NCBI GenBank assembly: GCA_000257205.1
Contig: AEZC01000009.1
Location: 1-55,824, forward strand
Reading direction: 5' to 3'
DNA: 55,824 nt
From: Vibrio ordalii ATCC 33509
Lineage (GTDB): Bacteria; Pseudomonadota; Gammaproteobacteria; Enterobacterales; Vibrionaceae
The position numbers were made by a program, and so were the translations under genes. Below are positions 19,782-29,176 of the stretch, piece by piece; position 1 is the first letter of the stretch; each line of letters begins with the position of its first letter. The notes beneath the pieces are model-generated. The model was not told the origin of the DNA, searched no databases, and was given only the letters and a program-made list of their open reading frames with translations.

Positions 19782-22353
19782 TTTCAGCTTAGAGCCAATT
19801 CTCTATCCTAAAGCGATAACGCTTATCGCAGCAGTAGCCATGGTGCTCGTTTGGCTAACCTACTATTGCTATCGTCTTAAGCAAAAAAATGAAATGATCT
19901 GGGGTACACGCCATGTCGCCTATATTGCTTATTCTCTTTTTATCATTGCATGGATAGGGAGTAATGCGTATTTCCATACTGATTGGCTAGCCGAACTTGG
20001 CGCAGATAGAGCTATATTTATGGCCAAATTTGCCAACGTCGTATCATCCTTTGCATTTGCTTTTGCTTACTATTTTTCATGTCAGCTCTCTGCCGAGCAA
20101 AGAGGAGGCAGAATATACCTTTGGCAACAACTGTTTTTCATTGCCATAGTGATGTATTTTTTGGTCATTAATTTACAGCCTAACCTTACGGTCCGACATG
20201 TTGATATCGCTGGGCCGAGCAAGTTTGTCATTGAGTTTGGGCCACACACTCCATACTTTTTTAGTGCTCTACTTTGCGCCATGATAATGACACTGTTCAA
20301 CTTGATCTCAATGCGAGCCAATAGCAGTAAGTTAACACTGGCCAAAACCAACTATATGATTGCAGGTATCCTGGTATACATGCTTTCAACGCTCATACTC
20401 CAAGTCGGAATTACCTTTTTCTTTCAAGATTTTTCACTCACTTGGCTGCCTCCGGCACTCTCCATTAGCGAAATGATGTTTGTCGGCTATGCTCTTATCA
20501 CTTCACGCTTCTACAGTGTGAAATACCTTACTTACCTGTGCCTCAATACCGCGTTAGTGTGTGGGGTTTTATTCATACCGCTCGGCGCGATCTTCATCCC
20601 TCTCACCGACAGCAACCAATGGCTGGTTGCAATACCACTCTGTGCGCTGATTGGTATTACTTGGAATCCACTCTACAAACGCTTAAGCCGTTACGCCTCT
20701 TTACTCATTTACGGCAATCAGCAGACTCCTGTAGAGCAAATTCTCGCTTTGGAAGACGATTTCAAACGGTCAATTGATGATTCGATGCGCCGTTTAGGCC
20801 AGTTATTATACATCGCCGATGATAAGCTGCAGTTCGTCAATAGTAACTATAACGAAACCGTCTACGAACGTTACCTTTCATCCAAACAAACCGCACTAGT
20901 GTTTGATGAATTGTTTGAAAAATTAGACAATAAAACCGCGGCAAAAAACTCGATCAAAGCCCTTTATGACAAAATGAGCTCAAACAATACGGCCTTGGTT
21001 ATGCCACTGTTTGGCCACAGCAAATTGGTCACACATTTATTAATCTCGCCACACAAAATCAATAATCAGATGTTTTCTAATGAAGAAATCGCTGCACTTC
21101 AAACCTTGCTAACCCGAATACAAAGTATTATTGAAGCGGATAGACGTGTCTGCCAAAGTCGCGCATTAGCGAATTCAATTGCGCATGAAATGCGTAACCC
21201 GCTCGCTCAAGTACAATTGCATTTTGAAATTTTAAAGCAACATATTGATAGTCAAGCGCCCGCACAACAAATTAAACAGGATATTGAGAACGGCCAAGCG
21301 GCTATTCAACGTGGGCGGCAGTTGATTGATATTATCTTGCGCGAGGTCAGCGATAGTTCGCCTGAACACGAACCGATTACGATGACGTCGATCCACAAAG
21401 CCGTTGATCAGGCGGTCAGTCAATATGGCTTTGAGAACGAGAAAGTAATTGAGCGAATTCACTTACCACAACAAGATGACTTCGTAGCAAAACTTAATGA
21501 AACCTTATTCAACTTTGTTATTTTCAACTTGATTCGTAACGCAATTTATTATTTTGATTCCTACCCAAATAGCCAAATTGAGATCACAACTCAAATCGGT
21601 ACTTATGAAAATATTTTAATCTTCAGAGATACAGGCCCGGGGATTGACGACGCCATTTCTTATAAAATTTTCGATGACTTTTTCTCTTATCAAAAAAGCG
21701 GAGGCAGCGGTCTTGGGCTCGGCTATTGCCAGCGTGTCATGCGCTCTTTTGGCGGCCGAGTTGAATGCAAATCGAAACTGGGGGAGTTTACGGAATTCCA
21801 CTTATACTTTCCTATGGTACCCAATGCTCCCCAAGCCGACTCGCTTCGTACTCCTGATTTCAAAGGTTGGCAACAGCCTAAAACGAATACAGAGCAAAGA
21901 ACCGTTGACGATATACAACCCATCGATCAGCCATTTCTAATAAATAACAAAGCACCCACAGTACTCATCGTTGACGATAAAGAAGTACAACGCTCACTAG
22001 TTCAAATGTATCTGAACCAACTTGGCGTTAACAACTTGCAGGCAAACAACGGTGAAAATGCAGTAGAAATCTTTAAAGCGAATTGCATCGATTTGATTTT
22101 GATGGATATTCAAATGCCAGTTATGAATGGTTTTGAAGCCAGCCAAATCATTAAGGCACATTCTCCGCAGATTCCGATCATTGCGCTGTCAGGTGAATCT
22201 GGCGAACGTGAGCTAGAAATGATTAGCAAGCTGATGGACGGCCGCTTAGAGAAACCAACGTCATTAAATGCGTTACGGCAAGTAATCAGCCATTGGTTAA
22301 ATAAAGACGTGGTACTCAATGCTCATACAGCAAAGAGTGGAACGGTTACTTGA
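19774..22353 (+). CDS. luxN: LuxN hybrid sensor kinase, autoinducer-1 receptor
   Basis: An 859-residue hybrid kinase closely resembling LuxN of V. harveyi. Nine or so membrane helices occupy residues 1 to about 290 and form the autoinducer-sensing part. The H-box [14 protein letters not shown] has the phosphorylated His at 471, the same number as in V. harveyi LuxN. The ATP-binding region shows DTGPGIDD and [14 protein letters not shown] receiver domain follows with the phospho-acceptor Asp778 in [13 protein letters not shown] and Lys in EKPTS. At low ligand it passes phosphate to LuxU and LuxO; ligand switches it to a phosphatase. All catalytic motifs are present. LuxU and LuxO are not in the window. 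Confidence 0.95.
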   Translation: MLDFSLEPILYPKAITLIAAVAMVLVWLTYYCYRLKQKNEMIWGTRHVAYIAYSLFIIAWIGSNAYFHTDWLAELGADRAIFMAKFANVVSSFAFAFAYYFSCQLSAEQRGGRIYLWQQLFFIAIVMYFLVINLQPNLTVRHVDIAGPSKFVIEFGPHTPYFFSALLCAMIMTLFNLISMRANSSKLTLAKTNYMIAGILVYMLSTLILQVGITFFFQDFSLTWLPPALSISEMMFVGYALITSRFYSVKYLTYLCLNTALVCGVLFIPLGAIFIPLTDSNQWLVAIPLCALIGITWNPLYKRLSRYASLLIYGNQQTPVEQILALEDDFKRSIDDSMRRLGQLLYIADDKLQFVNSNYNETVYERYLSSKQTALVFDELFEKLDNKTAAKNSIKALYDKMSSNNTALVMPLFGHSKLVTHLLISPHKINNQMFSNEEIAALQTLLTRIQSIIEADRRVCQSRALANSIAHEMRNPLAQVQLHFEILKQHIDSQAPAQQIKQDIENGQAAIQRGRQLIDIILREVSDSSPEHEPITMTSIHKAVDQAVSQYGFENEKVIERIHLPQQDDFVAKLNETLFNFVIFNLIRNAIYYFDSYPNSQIEITTQIGTYENILIFRDTGPGIDDAISYKIFDDFFSYQKSGGSGLGLGYCQRVMRSFGGRVECKSKLGEFTEFHLYFPMVPNAPQADSLRTPDFKGWQQPKTNTEQRTVDDIQPIDQPFLINNKAPTVLIVDDKEVQRSLVQMYLNQLGVNNLQANNGENAVEIFKANCIDLILMDIQMPVMNGFEASQIIKAHSPQIPIIALSGESGERELEMISKLMDGRLEKPTSLNALRQVISHWLNKDVVLNAHTAKSGTVT

Positions 22354-22388
22354 CGCGGTTGAAGACATCAGCATTGGGATAAAAACTC

Positions 22389-22421
22389 AGCCAGTACCCA
22401 AACCATTTCGGTGCTGGCTGA
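22389..22421 (+). terminator. possible weak hairpin downstream of luxN
   Basis: CAGCCAG and CTGGCTG form a 7-base stem about 35 bases after the luxN stop. There is no real T run afterwards, so terminator function is uncertain; the strong terminator at 22675 may be the actual luxMN transcript end. Confidence 0.4.
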
Positions 22422-22540
22422 CAATTTTAAAACCGCGTAATCTATTATAAACAGCATACTACTTGCTCTCGACAAGCCTTGATCTCACCGACCTCAAGTG
22501 GTTCTAGCTGAATATCTAATGAACCCATGCAAGTTATACA

Positions 22541-22569
22541 TGCAACAATTACATATGCACATTGTTGCA
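22541..22569. repeat. 9-bp inverted repeat in the luxN downstream region
   Basis: TGCAACAAT (22541-22549) and ATTGTTGCA (22561-22569) are a perfect inverted repeat with an 11-base spacer. The surrounding interval 22354-22674 has no convincing gene. A 10-base direct repeat GAACGACAGG occurs at 22583 and 22630. Confidence 0.8.
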
Positions 22570-22674
22570 AATCTCATTTCATGAACGACAGGGTTGAGCA
22601 CCGCACCTTTTCAGTCTATTGTTTGTAGCGAACGACAGGTTCGACTTGAACAACACCTTTGCTTGCACACTTTT

Positions 22675-22702
22675 AGCCGCCTATTTTTTGGCGGCTTTTT
22701 TC
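22675..22702 (+). terminator. strong plus-strand rho-independent terminator
   Basis: AGCCGCC (22675-22681) pairs with GGCGGCT (22690-22696) and a run of six T residues follows. It faces plus-strand transcripts, either a long luxMN 3' end or an unannotated small RNA from 22440-22675. It also lies just beyond the stop of the minus-strand gene at 22714. Confidence 0.85.
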
Positions 22703-22713
22703 TTGCTAGGCAA

Positions 22714-23022
22714 TTATTTTCTTTTTAACAGCGCAATACACTCTTCGTAGTGGGGGGTACTATGGATGTCCCACAACTGTTTCGCAGCATAATGGGCAAA
22801 ATCATCATCGGCGGGTAAGCTTTTTTTACGCTAATTTTTGATCTTGAGGTAGATAGCCTGCATCTCTTTCTGCTGATCTCTGGAGATAGAGCGCGAATTG
22901 GCACACATATCCGCCAATCCTTCGTAAGCATAGGCATTCACTTCAGCCATATTGATCTTGGCGAAAGTCAAGGTAGGAGAAAGCAATACAACTCCTATCA
23001 GAGTATTGAATTTACTTGGCAT
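22714..23022 (-). pseudogene. small secreted protein of unknown function, interrupted by an amber stop
   Basis: From ATG 23022 the frame gives a signal peptide (MPSKFNTLIGVVLLSPTLTFA) and a short helical mature part, and stops at a TAG at 22833-22831 after 63 residues. The same frame continues after the TAG for 38 more codons (LPADDDFAHYAAKQLWDIHS and onward) to a TAA at 22716-22714. This suggests an original protein of about 102 residues with a nonsense mutation. I do not recognise the family. Vibrios carry many small periplasmic proteins of this kind with a CAN-type conserved Cys. The alternative is that the 63-residue form is functional. Confidence 0.6.
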
Positions 23023-23340
23023 TTCTTCCCCTAAAAAATGACACTTCTATCCATAGTATAGAAGACGGCAGAGATTGAGGACGAACATGGTTCCTTAATT
23101 TGTTCGATCTTGAAGCATAGTCACGTCAGTCCACTACTCAATTCAGACTCCTAATCATGAAAAATCACTTCCAAATTGAGCAGACGGTAATCATAAAACG
23201 CCACAAAATAACTTTCAGTTTTATAAAACGAATAATAATAACGATGAGAGATCTCGATAGAACTCATGACTTCTTTGCGTGGCACGCTTTTCATTACACA
23301 GACGAAACACTAGGGGCAAATCCGACCCACGCATTTTTGA
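23023..23340. other. intergenic region upstream of the siderophore island
   Basis: This 318-base AT-rich interval separates the small minus-strand pseudogene from the first araC gene and should hold the araC1 promoter. An open frame at 23157-23351 has no ribosome site and no family resemblance and is not called. I see no attachment site, integrase remnant or tRNA at this island edge. Confidence 0.6.
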
Positions 23341-24333
23341 ATGGTATCTAAAATGAATCGTGTTGATTTAAAACCAAACTCCACATCCATACGCTTACCG
23401 AAACGTTGCCTAAGCCATCAGTCAAGCGTGCCGACTCCGCGACAACCGCTTGCCTGTAAATCTTTTGGGGGATGCCTTGGCTGCCATATACATACACTAT
23501 CGGGATATGGCGGCTGTACCTCGTATGAACCGAACACTCACTCTGAACGATACTGCTTACGTTTACTGACCGTAATTAAAGGCGAGCAGCTCATTTGGTA
23601 CAGTCATGATAATGAGCCCATCAGTTTACACAACGGAAAAAGTGTACTGATTTTCTCAGTTAATACCTTTAACGATGTATTCATTAGTGAAACAGAGAGT
23701 TACGTCGAGATTGCCGATATGCGCTTTGACTGCCAACTTCTCGCGACTATTTACCAGCAAATGAGTGAGAGTTTGCGTGACAATGGTATTAATCCTTTAA
23801 CGGAAAAACGCCGTTTTGTCTTTGATACCAGTGTTGAAATTCAGCAATTTATTAACCAGTTGCAAACTGGCTTAACCAACCAAACGGGTGCCGGTAGCTT
23901 GTATGCCGTCTCACAGGCTTATCAATGTTTGGCCAAACTACTCAGCCAGCTTGAGATGATAAAAAGCAACAAAAAAGACAGTGAGTGCTCATCCCTTTCC
24001 AGTCGAACCTTAAATCGGATACGCAAAGCACACTCGATGATTGCTTCAGAACCAGAAAAAAATTGGAGCTTAAACGAGCTTTGTCGGCAAGTAGGCACGA
24101 ATGAAACCAGCTTTAAACGCGGTTTTAAACTGCTTTTTAATACGACATTTTCCAAACTTCTTCAACACACACGAATGAAAATAGCAGCTGAATCATTAGA
24201 GCAGACCGATCGCCCGATTATCGACATCGCTTATCAAGTGGGATATGCCAGCCCTTCTCACTTTAGCAAACTATTCAAACAACACTTTGGGCAGAACCCT
24301 CTACAATATCGGAAACATCGTCAACGTCCCTAA
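23341..24333 (+). CDS. araC1: AraC-family regulator of the siderophore island (araC1)
   Basis: A 330-residue protein. The N-terminal two thirds is a ligand-sensing region without strong motifs. The C-terminal 100 residues form the two helix-turn-helix AraC domain, with WSLNELCRQVGTNETSFKRGFK and IIDIAYQVGYASPSHFSKLFKQHFG. It resembles YbtA, the AraC activator that uses yersiniabactin as a signal, and sits in the araC1 position of the piscibactin cluster. Likely role: activation of frpA and the irp genes when the ferric siderophore is present. The start may be ATG 23341 or 23353; neither has a good ribosome site. Confidence 0.85.
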   Translation: MVSKMNRVDLKPNSTSIRLPKRCLSHQSSVPTPRQPLACKSFGGCLGCHIHTLSGYGGCTSYEPNTHSERYCLRLLTVIKGEQLIWYSHDNEPISLHNGKSVLIFSVNTFNDVFISETESYVEIADMRFDCQLLATIYQQMSESLRDNGINPLTEKRRFVFDTSVEIQQFINQLQTGLTNQTGAGSLYAVSQAYQCLAKLLSQLEMIKSNKKDSECSSLSSRTLNRIRKAHSMIASEPEKNWSLNELCRQVGTNETSFKRGFKLLFNTTFSKLLQHTRMKIAAESLEQTDRPIIDIAYQVGYASPSHFSKLFKQHFGQNPLQYRKHRQRP

Positions 24334-24492
24334 AATATCGATAAATAAAGCTTAAACCAGTCAAGGTTTCTCTTTCCTAACAGAACAGCAGTCGTGCTGG
24401 TGAAGTCATCTTGTGCCTTTTTTATGCGCATTTTGTTGAATACGCTTTTTTGTTGAACAGTTGAATAGCCATCATCAATCACTCCCTAGACA

Positions 24493-24511
24493 GATAATCA
24501 TGATAATGATA
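24493..24511. promoter_or_regulatory. Fur box upstream of araC2
   Basis: GATAATCATGATAATGATA matches the 19-base Fur consensus at about 14 positions and contains three GATAAT-type hexamers in a row (the last GATAAC extends the array). It lies 37 bases upstream of the preferred araC2 start, so iron would repress this gene. An open frame that begins at 24461 would overlap the box, which argues for the downstream start. Confidence 0.72.
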
Positions 24512-24547
24512 ACTTTTCTCATAAAACCAATCGGACGTGATTTCACT

Positions 24548-25474
24548 ATGCCTTACTATCGAGTTCCATTTAATTTGGATTTACTGGAAGAGTCCATGCA
24601 AACCAATGGCAATATCGTTTTTAAGCATGAACATTGCGAATTTTCGTTACGTTGCTGTGTGATCAATGATGACATGGTGATGAGCCAATTTAAGGGAAGG
24701 TTTGAAACACCTACCCAACTCGATACAGCCGATAAAACCGAATACGACAGTGTGACGATCATGCTGAATTTAGGGAATGCGGTTTACTATCAAATTAATG
24801 GCTTAAATACGGCAAAGATTTTTCCGGCCAACACTATTGCTCTTTGTTATTCCGATACACGTCATGGCTTCTGTCGCTATCAGCCGCAAATCACTCAGTT
24901 ATTTGCACTGCAAGTCCCAAGACTTCTATTGCTTGAGTACATCAACGTCATGCAAATAAGTGAGCCACTAGCAGATAAGTTAGGACGTCGAGAGCCGTTT
25001 TTCCTAATCAGAACAGCTTCTGCTGCGTTGCAATTTATGGCCGTAAAACTTTCAGAGACCCATAATCAAAACAGCGCGATTCAACGCCAGCTTTGCTACT
25101 CATTCATCAGTGATGCAGCCCGATATCTAGTCTGCGATGACAGCACTCAACAACAAGGCGATAATCACAATCTCCTAGAAAAAGCGATGGGGATTCTTGA
25201 TAGTGAGTACACTTTGCCACCCACCATTACCGAACTGGCTCGACGAATTGGAACCAATGAGACCTCTCTCAAACAGGGGTTTCGAAAAGAACTAAATACC
25301 ACCATTCATCAGTACATCACTCAGCAAAGAATGACAAAAGCGGCTGAACTACTCAGCGCAGAAATCTACACTATTTCGCATATTGCTCATGAGGTGGGTT
25401 ACTCCAATCATGGACATTTTTCCGCCGCTTTTAAAAAAGAATTCGGTTGTACGCCATCCAAATACCTAGCATAA
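24548..25474 (+). CDS. araC2: AraC-family regulator of the siderophore island (araC2)
   Basis: About 308 residues from ATG 24548, which I prefer because the upstream part of the frame overlaps a Fur box. The C-terminal AraC domain shows PTITELARRIGTNETSLKQGFR and ISHIAHEVGYSNHGHFSAAFKKEFG. It is a paralogue of araC1: both share the GTNETS-K-GF signature found in the YbtA group. A tandem araC1-araC2 pair followed by a TonB receptor is the layout of the piscibactin cluster. Probable role: iron- and siderophore-dependent activation; the division of labour between the two is not evident. Confidence 0.83.
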   Translation: MPYYRVPFNLDLLEESMQTNGNIVFKHEHCEFSLRCCVINDDMVMSQFKGRFETPTQLDTADKTEYDSVTIMLNLGNAVYYQINGLNTAKIFPANTIALCYSDTRHGFCRYQPQITQLFALQVPRLLLLEYINVMQISEPLADKLGRREPFFLIRTASAALQFMAVKLSETHNQNSAIQRQLCYSFISDAARYLVCDDSTQQQGDNHNLLEKAMGILDSEYTLPPTITELARRIGTNETSLKQGFRKELNTTIHQYITQQRMTKAAELLSAEIYTISHIAHEVGYSNHGHFSAAFKKEFGCTPSKYLA

Positions 25475-25806
25475 CAGGGTGCTCTCACGCCTAAAAAGAT
25501 GGTCCAAAAACCGTCATAAGCCATACGGCGATCCTCTATTTCTGGCCCAACACCACCAGCTATCACTTTGACAGTTATTTGTTTGAAACTCATCTATAAC
25601 AAAACCAGAAAATAAAATAAAAACCAACAAAATTAAATACTTAATTTTAATTAAGTTAAAAAGTAGACGACCCGCTCTATTCAAGCTTGTTTAAAATAAC
25701 AATCATAAACGTCGATTCACGCTCTTTTTATGCCTTATTCAGTTAGCAGGTAAAAGACAGAATCGGCACTATAAGTTCAATATGAATACCACAGGAAACA
25801 GATTCG
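25475..25806. promoter_or_regulatory. frpA promoter region with palindrome and a weak Fur-like site
   Basis: This 332-base AT-rich interval precedes the receptor gene. ACTTAAT (25639-25645) and ATTAAGT (25650-25656) form a perfect inverted repeat with a 4-base spacer. At 25692-25710 a stretch containing AATCAT matches the Fur consensus at about 13 of 19 positions. These are candidate AraC and Fur sites; neither is certain. A minus-strand open frame at 25408-25593 is not supported. Confidence 0.45.
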
Positions 25807-27792
25807 ATGCATAGGAACAGCCTTAAACTTTCACCATTAACTTTAGCGATGACCTTAACTATGTTCACTTCAACCGCTTTCGCACTCGAAAGTGGCCATG
25901 ATGCCATGGTGGTAGAATCGAGCAAGCAGTCGACCCTTCTTGAACAGATAGACAGTTCGGTTTTGATTAAAACAGGAGAAGAGCTTGAGCAAGCCGGAGT
26001 CGATCAAGTTCAAGACTTGGAGAAAGTGTTCCCGGGTCTATTGATCCAAACTCGCGGTAATCGTACTTATGCCAACACGACGATTCGTGGCATCAGTTCA
26101 CCGGATTATTATTCCCCCACTATTAGCTTGTATGTTGATGGTGTGTTGCAAGACAGCGCCTTTTTAACTCAACCACTGGTTAATGTTGAGCGCGTCGAAC
26201 TGCTAAGAGGCCCGCAAGGCACTTTGTACGGTGGTAATGCTCAAGGTGGTATTATCAATATCATCACCAAAAAAACCGTTGGACAGAACACAACCGTTGC
26301 TAGCGCGAGCTACAGTAACCTCAATGAGCAACTCAATGCTTCGGCAGCTCTCTCACTCAATGACTCGCTTTCCGCCGATATCGCACTGCGCGTAATCAAA
26401 GACAATGGCGACATTGAACACCTACCGAGCCAGCAGAAAGATGCTAATAATAGTCAACAATTCAGTGGGTTAGCTCGCTTACACTATTTACCACACAACT
26501 CGCCGTTCACTCTGACCTTATCAGTCGCCAATAGCAATCTGGATAGCCATGAAGAGTGGTATCTCACCCAAGCTGAATTTGATCAAAAAATGACGAGCCA
26601 AGCGATCCCTCAGCTCAAACGCATCGTTAACAGCTATGCGCTGCAAATGGGTTACGATTTAGGTGAGACTCAATTGACCAGTGTTACGGCTTATCAAAAC
26701 CGTAACATCTATCGTCAGTTTATTGGAGGAGCTTGGCAAGAAGACCAAAATACTTTTAGCCAAGAGCTACGTGCCAATACGCAAGTCAGCGATGCTTTAT
26801 CTACGCTACTTGGCGCTTATTTTGAACAGCGCGACTTCGATGCAAAACTTGGCGTAGGCTCTCAAGTCACCAATCAGGTTGAAGCAACTCAATACACTCT
26901 GTTTGGTCAAGCCATTTATGCGCTCCATGAACAGATTGACCTCACTTTAGGGCTGCGTGCCACTCACCTTTCGACTCGCGCCGATTATAGCGGTAATCCG
27001 TCTTGGATGATTGATGCTTACACGCAAAATAAATCAGAAAACACCCTATCACCCAAGGTCGCTTTAGGTTGGCAAATCACGCCGAATTCTCGGATATTTA
27101 CTTCAATATCAAGCGGCTATCGCCCTGGGGGGTTCAGTTTACAGCCACGCAGTAGCGGTGATAAAAATGGCTACAGCGCAGAGAAATCCCTCAATGGAGA
27201 GTTGGGCTGGCGTACTCGCTTAGCTAACAATATGGTTGACCTGAGTGGGGATCTGTATTGGATAAAAACGGATGATATTCAACTCTATACTGGGAATCCT
27301 GGTAGCCAAGTGCTGCGCAATTTAGGGGAAGCGCAAAGCCGAGGCTTAGAGCTGCAGCTCGCTTTCTATCCCACAGATGATTTAACCCTGAATCTAGGCG
27401 GCACTTTCGGTGAGTCAAGCTTCAAATCGGGGAATCACGATATTGAGGGGAACACACTACCGTACGCACCTAAAACAACACTGGTGGCGGGGATAGACTA
27501 TGTATTACCACAAGCTTGGTTTAATGGTGCAGTCTCCCTTTCCTCGAATGCTCGCTATACCTCAAGCGTCTTTTTCAATGAAACAAATACCTTGTCGCAA
27601 GCGGGTTATACCTTAGTCGACTTAGCCATTCAGTACCAAGTAAACCCGCACCTTTCGATGCGACTGTTTAGCAATAATGTGACCGAGCAAGAATACAAAA
27701 CCTATTCGTTCGCAATGCCAAACTCCAGCGTCGCCTTGAGTAACTATGGGGTCGGCCGTGAAGTCGGACTCAATATCAAACTTGAGTGGTAA
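25807..27792 (+). CDS. frpA: TonB-dependent ferric siderophore receptor (FyuA/FrpA type)
   Basis: A 661-residue outer-membrane receptor, close to FyuA length (about 673). A signal peptide ends near residue 26 (STAFA). A TonB box DAMVV lies at residues 32-36. The plug domain shows RTYANTTIRGIS and VELLRGPQGTLYGGNAQGG, and the beta-barrel ends with NIKLEW, an aromatic C-terminus recognised by the BAM complex. It follows araC2 and precedes irp8 by 4 bases, so it heads an frpA-irp8 unit. It takes up the ferric siderophore made by the irp genes, with energy from TonB. AGGA upstream of the ATG is a plausible ribosome site. The frame is intact. Confidence 0.93.
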   Translation: MHRNSLKLSPLTLAMTLTMFTSTAFALESGHDAMVVESSKQSTLLEQIDSSVLIKTGEELEQAGVDQVQDLEKVFPGLLIQTRGNRTYANTTIRGISSPDYYSPTISLYVDGVLQDSAFLTQPLVNVERVELLRGPQGTLYGGNAQGGIINIITKKTVGQNTTVASASYSNLNEQLNASAALSLNDSLSADIALRVIKDNGDIEHLPSQQKDANNSQQFSGLARLHYLPHNSPFTLTLSVANSNLDSHEEWYLTQAEFDQKMTSQAIPQLKRIVNSYALQMGYDLGETQLTSVTAYQNRNIYRQFIGGAWQEDQNTFSQELRANTQVSDALSTLLGAYFEQRDFDAKLGVGSQVTNQVEATQYTLFGQAIYALHEQIDLTLGLRATHLSTRADYSGNPSWMIDAYTQNKSENTLSPKVALGWQITPNSRIFTSISSGYRPGGFSLQPRSSGDKNGYSAEKSLNGELGWRTRLANNMVDLSGDLYWIKTDDIQLYTGNPGSQVLRNLGEAQSRGLELQLAFYPTDDLTLNLGGTFGESSFKSGNHDIEGNTLPYAPKTTLVAGIDYVLPQAWFNGAVSLSSNARYTSSVFFNETNTLSQAGYTLVDLAIQYQVNPHLSMRLFSNNVTEQEYKTYSFAMPNSSVALSNYGVGREVGLNIKLEW

Positions 27793-27796
27793 TAGG

Positions 27797-29065
27797 ATGA
27801 GTTTTCAAACAGCCAAACATTCTACGCTGAGCAAAGCTTCTTTACTCAGTCTGTTAGCGGGGGTTTATACCACCCAAAGCCTGATTGGTATGTTTACACT
27901 GCAGGGTCTCCCTGCAGTGCTACGTTCAGAAGGTGTCTCTACCTCTCAAATTGGTCTTTTTTACTTAGCCATGCTGCCGTGGGCGCTGAAATTTCTTTGG
28001 GCACCGTATGTGGAGAGCATTCGACAACAGGGCATTACTTTGACTCGTCACGCTTACCTGATTGGCTTGGCGCAAACAGGTATGCTGCTGGTTTTGGGAG
28101 CCTTCTCATTTAACGCCGTGATCAGTGACCAAACGCTGTTATTTGTTGGTGTACTCACGTTGGCTTTACTTTCAACCTTTGCTGATATCACCACGGATGG
28201 CTTAGCGGTTGATGTGTTACCTGCCGATCAAAGACGTTTTGGCAATGTGATGCAAGTGGGTGGAGCTTATCTGGGCGCCGTGTTTGGTGGCGGCTTATTC
28301 ATTTACCTGACTGCCAGTGTCAGTTGGCAAAATGCCATTCTGCTACTGATGGCATTGCTCCTTTTCATGTCGCTACCAACTGCCTCTTTATTTGGCAAAC
28401 TGAAAACAGCACAAAACCTTCATCGTGAGCACCGCCCCTCCCTGAAATCAGCCCTTACTAACCCCAAGGTAACTTTGGGGTTAGGATTAGTCGCGCTTTG
28501 CCAGTTAGGCACTCGGGGGGTGCAATCCATGATGATGCCCTTTTTATACGATCACGGTATTGAACTGGAGGCACTTGGTTTGTTGGTTGCTGGTGGCGGT
28601 ATTATCACCGCATTTATCGGGATTGGGCTAAGTGGTTGGTTGATGAAAAAAGTGAGCGCCATCAGCATTGTTCTCTTTTGTCTTGGGTTGGAGGCGTTGA
28701 TATATAGTGGATTCACTTTCTATGCAGCACACATTATACCGCTCACCTACGGTCTAGAGGGGCTCTATGTACTCAATACGGTTCTGGTTGCCGCCAAATT
28801 TGTTGCGCTGTATACCCTAATGATGGAATGGTCCTATGGTCATCAAGCAGGCGTTGATTTCTCTCTTTTCCAATCGATGGACATGCTGATCGCGATACTA
28901 ATGGCGATGCTGTGTGGCTGGGTGATTGCTCAATTTGGTTACCAAGTTCATTACCTGCTGACATTCGTCGTTACCCTCTGCGCCCTGCTGACACTCTATC
29001 AATTTCACGCCTACCAGCTAAGGCTAGGCAATAAGGATATTTGCCATGTCTCTGAACACGCTTAA
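27797..29065 (+). CDS. irp8: MFS transporter of the siderophore island (YbtX-like)
   Basis: About 422 residues from ATG 27797, four bases after the frpA stop. The frame also extends upstream to 27746, inside frpA, which is unlikely to be used. Twelve predicted membrane helices and an N-terminus (QSLIGMFTLQGLPAVLRSEG and APYVE) match YbtX of the yersiniabactin cluster. Its proposed role is export of the siderophore or handling of the ferric complex; YbtX itself has been linked to zinc uptake, so direction and substrate remain open. A 7-base GC-rich hairpin follows at 29078-29095, ahead of irp2. Confidence 0.87.
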   Translation: MSFQTAKHSTLSKASLLSLLAGVYTTQSLIGMFTLQGLPAVLRSEGVSTSQIGLFYLAMLPWALKFLWAPYVESIRQQGITLTRHAYLIGLAQTGMLLVLGAFSFNAVISDQTLLFVGVLTLALLSTFADITTDGLAVDVLPADQRRFGNVMQVGGAYLGAVFGGGLFIYLTASVSWQNAILLLMALLLFMSLPTASLFGKLKTAQNLHREHRPSLKSALTNPKVTLGLGLVALCQLGTRGVQSMMMPFLYDHGIELEALGLLVAGGGIITAFIGIGLSGWLMKKVSAISIVLFCLGLEALIYSGFTFYAAHIIPLTYGLEGLYVLNTVLVAAKFVALYTLMMEWSYGHQAGVDFSLFQSMDMLIAILMAMLCGWVIAQFGYQVHYLLTFVVTLCALLTLYQFHAYQLRLGNKDICHVSEHA

Positions 29066-29077
29066 TTTCTAAACTTC

Positions 29078-29095
29078 GCCCGCGGTAACGCGGGC
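29078..29095 (+). terminator. GC-rich hairpin between irp8 and irp2
   Basis: GCCCGCG (29078-29084) pairs with CGCGGGC (29089-29095) around GTAA. There is no T run, so it may be a partial terminator or attenuator that separates the receptor unit from the megasynthase genes. Confidence 0.55.
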
Positions 29096-29176
29096 TATTC
29101 CATCCACTTTCTGCATGATGGCACGGTTCATCAGGCGGGAGCGTTTTGCCTAAAATTTGCCGGGGTATGATGTCTT

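Noticed and set aside
22440..22702. Qrr-type quorum-regulatory sRNA near luxN
   Set aside because: The conserved Qrr core and a sigma-54 promoter are not visible; only the terminator and an inverted repeat support a transcript.
22354..23340. Integrase, tRNA attachment site or flanking direct repeats at the left island edge
   Set aside because: Only a 10-base direct repeat (GAACGACAGG) was found, both copies on the same side, and no integrase is present in the window.
23157..23351. 64-codon plus-strand open frame before araC1
   Set aside because: No ribosome binding site, no recognisable family, and it overlaps the araC1 start; it lies in AT-rich promoter sequence.
25408..25593. Minus-strand open frame with MSFKQITVKVIAGG, considered as a transposase remnant
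   Set aside because: I cannot match it to any transposase or other family and it overlaps the end of araC2; there are no inverted repeats around it.
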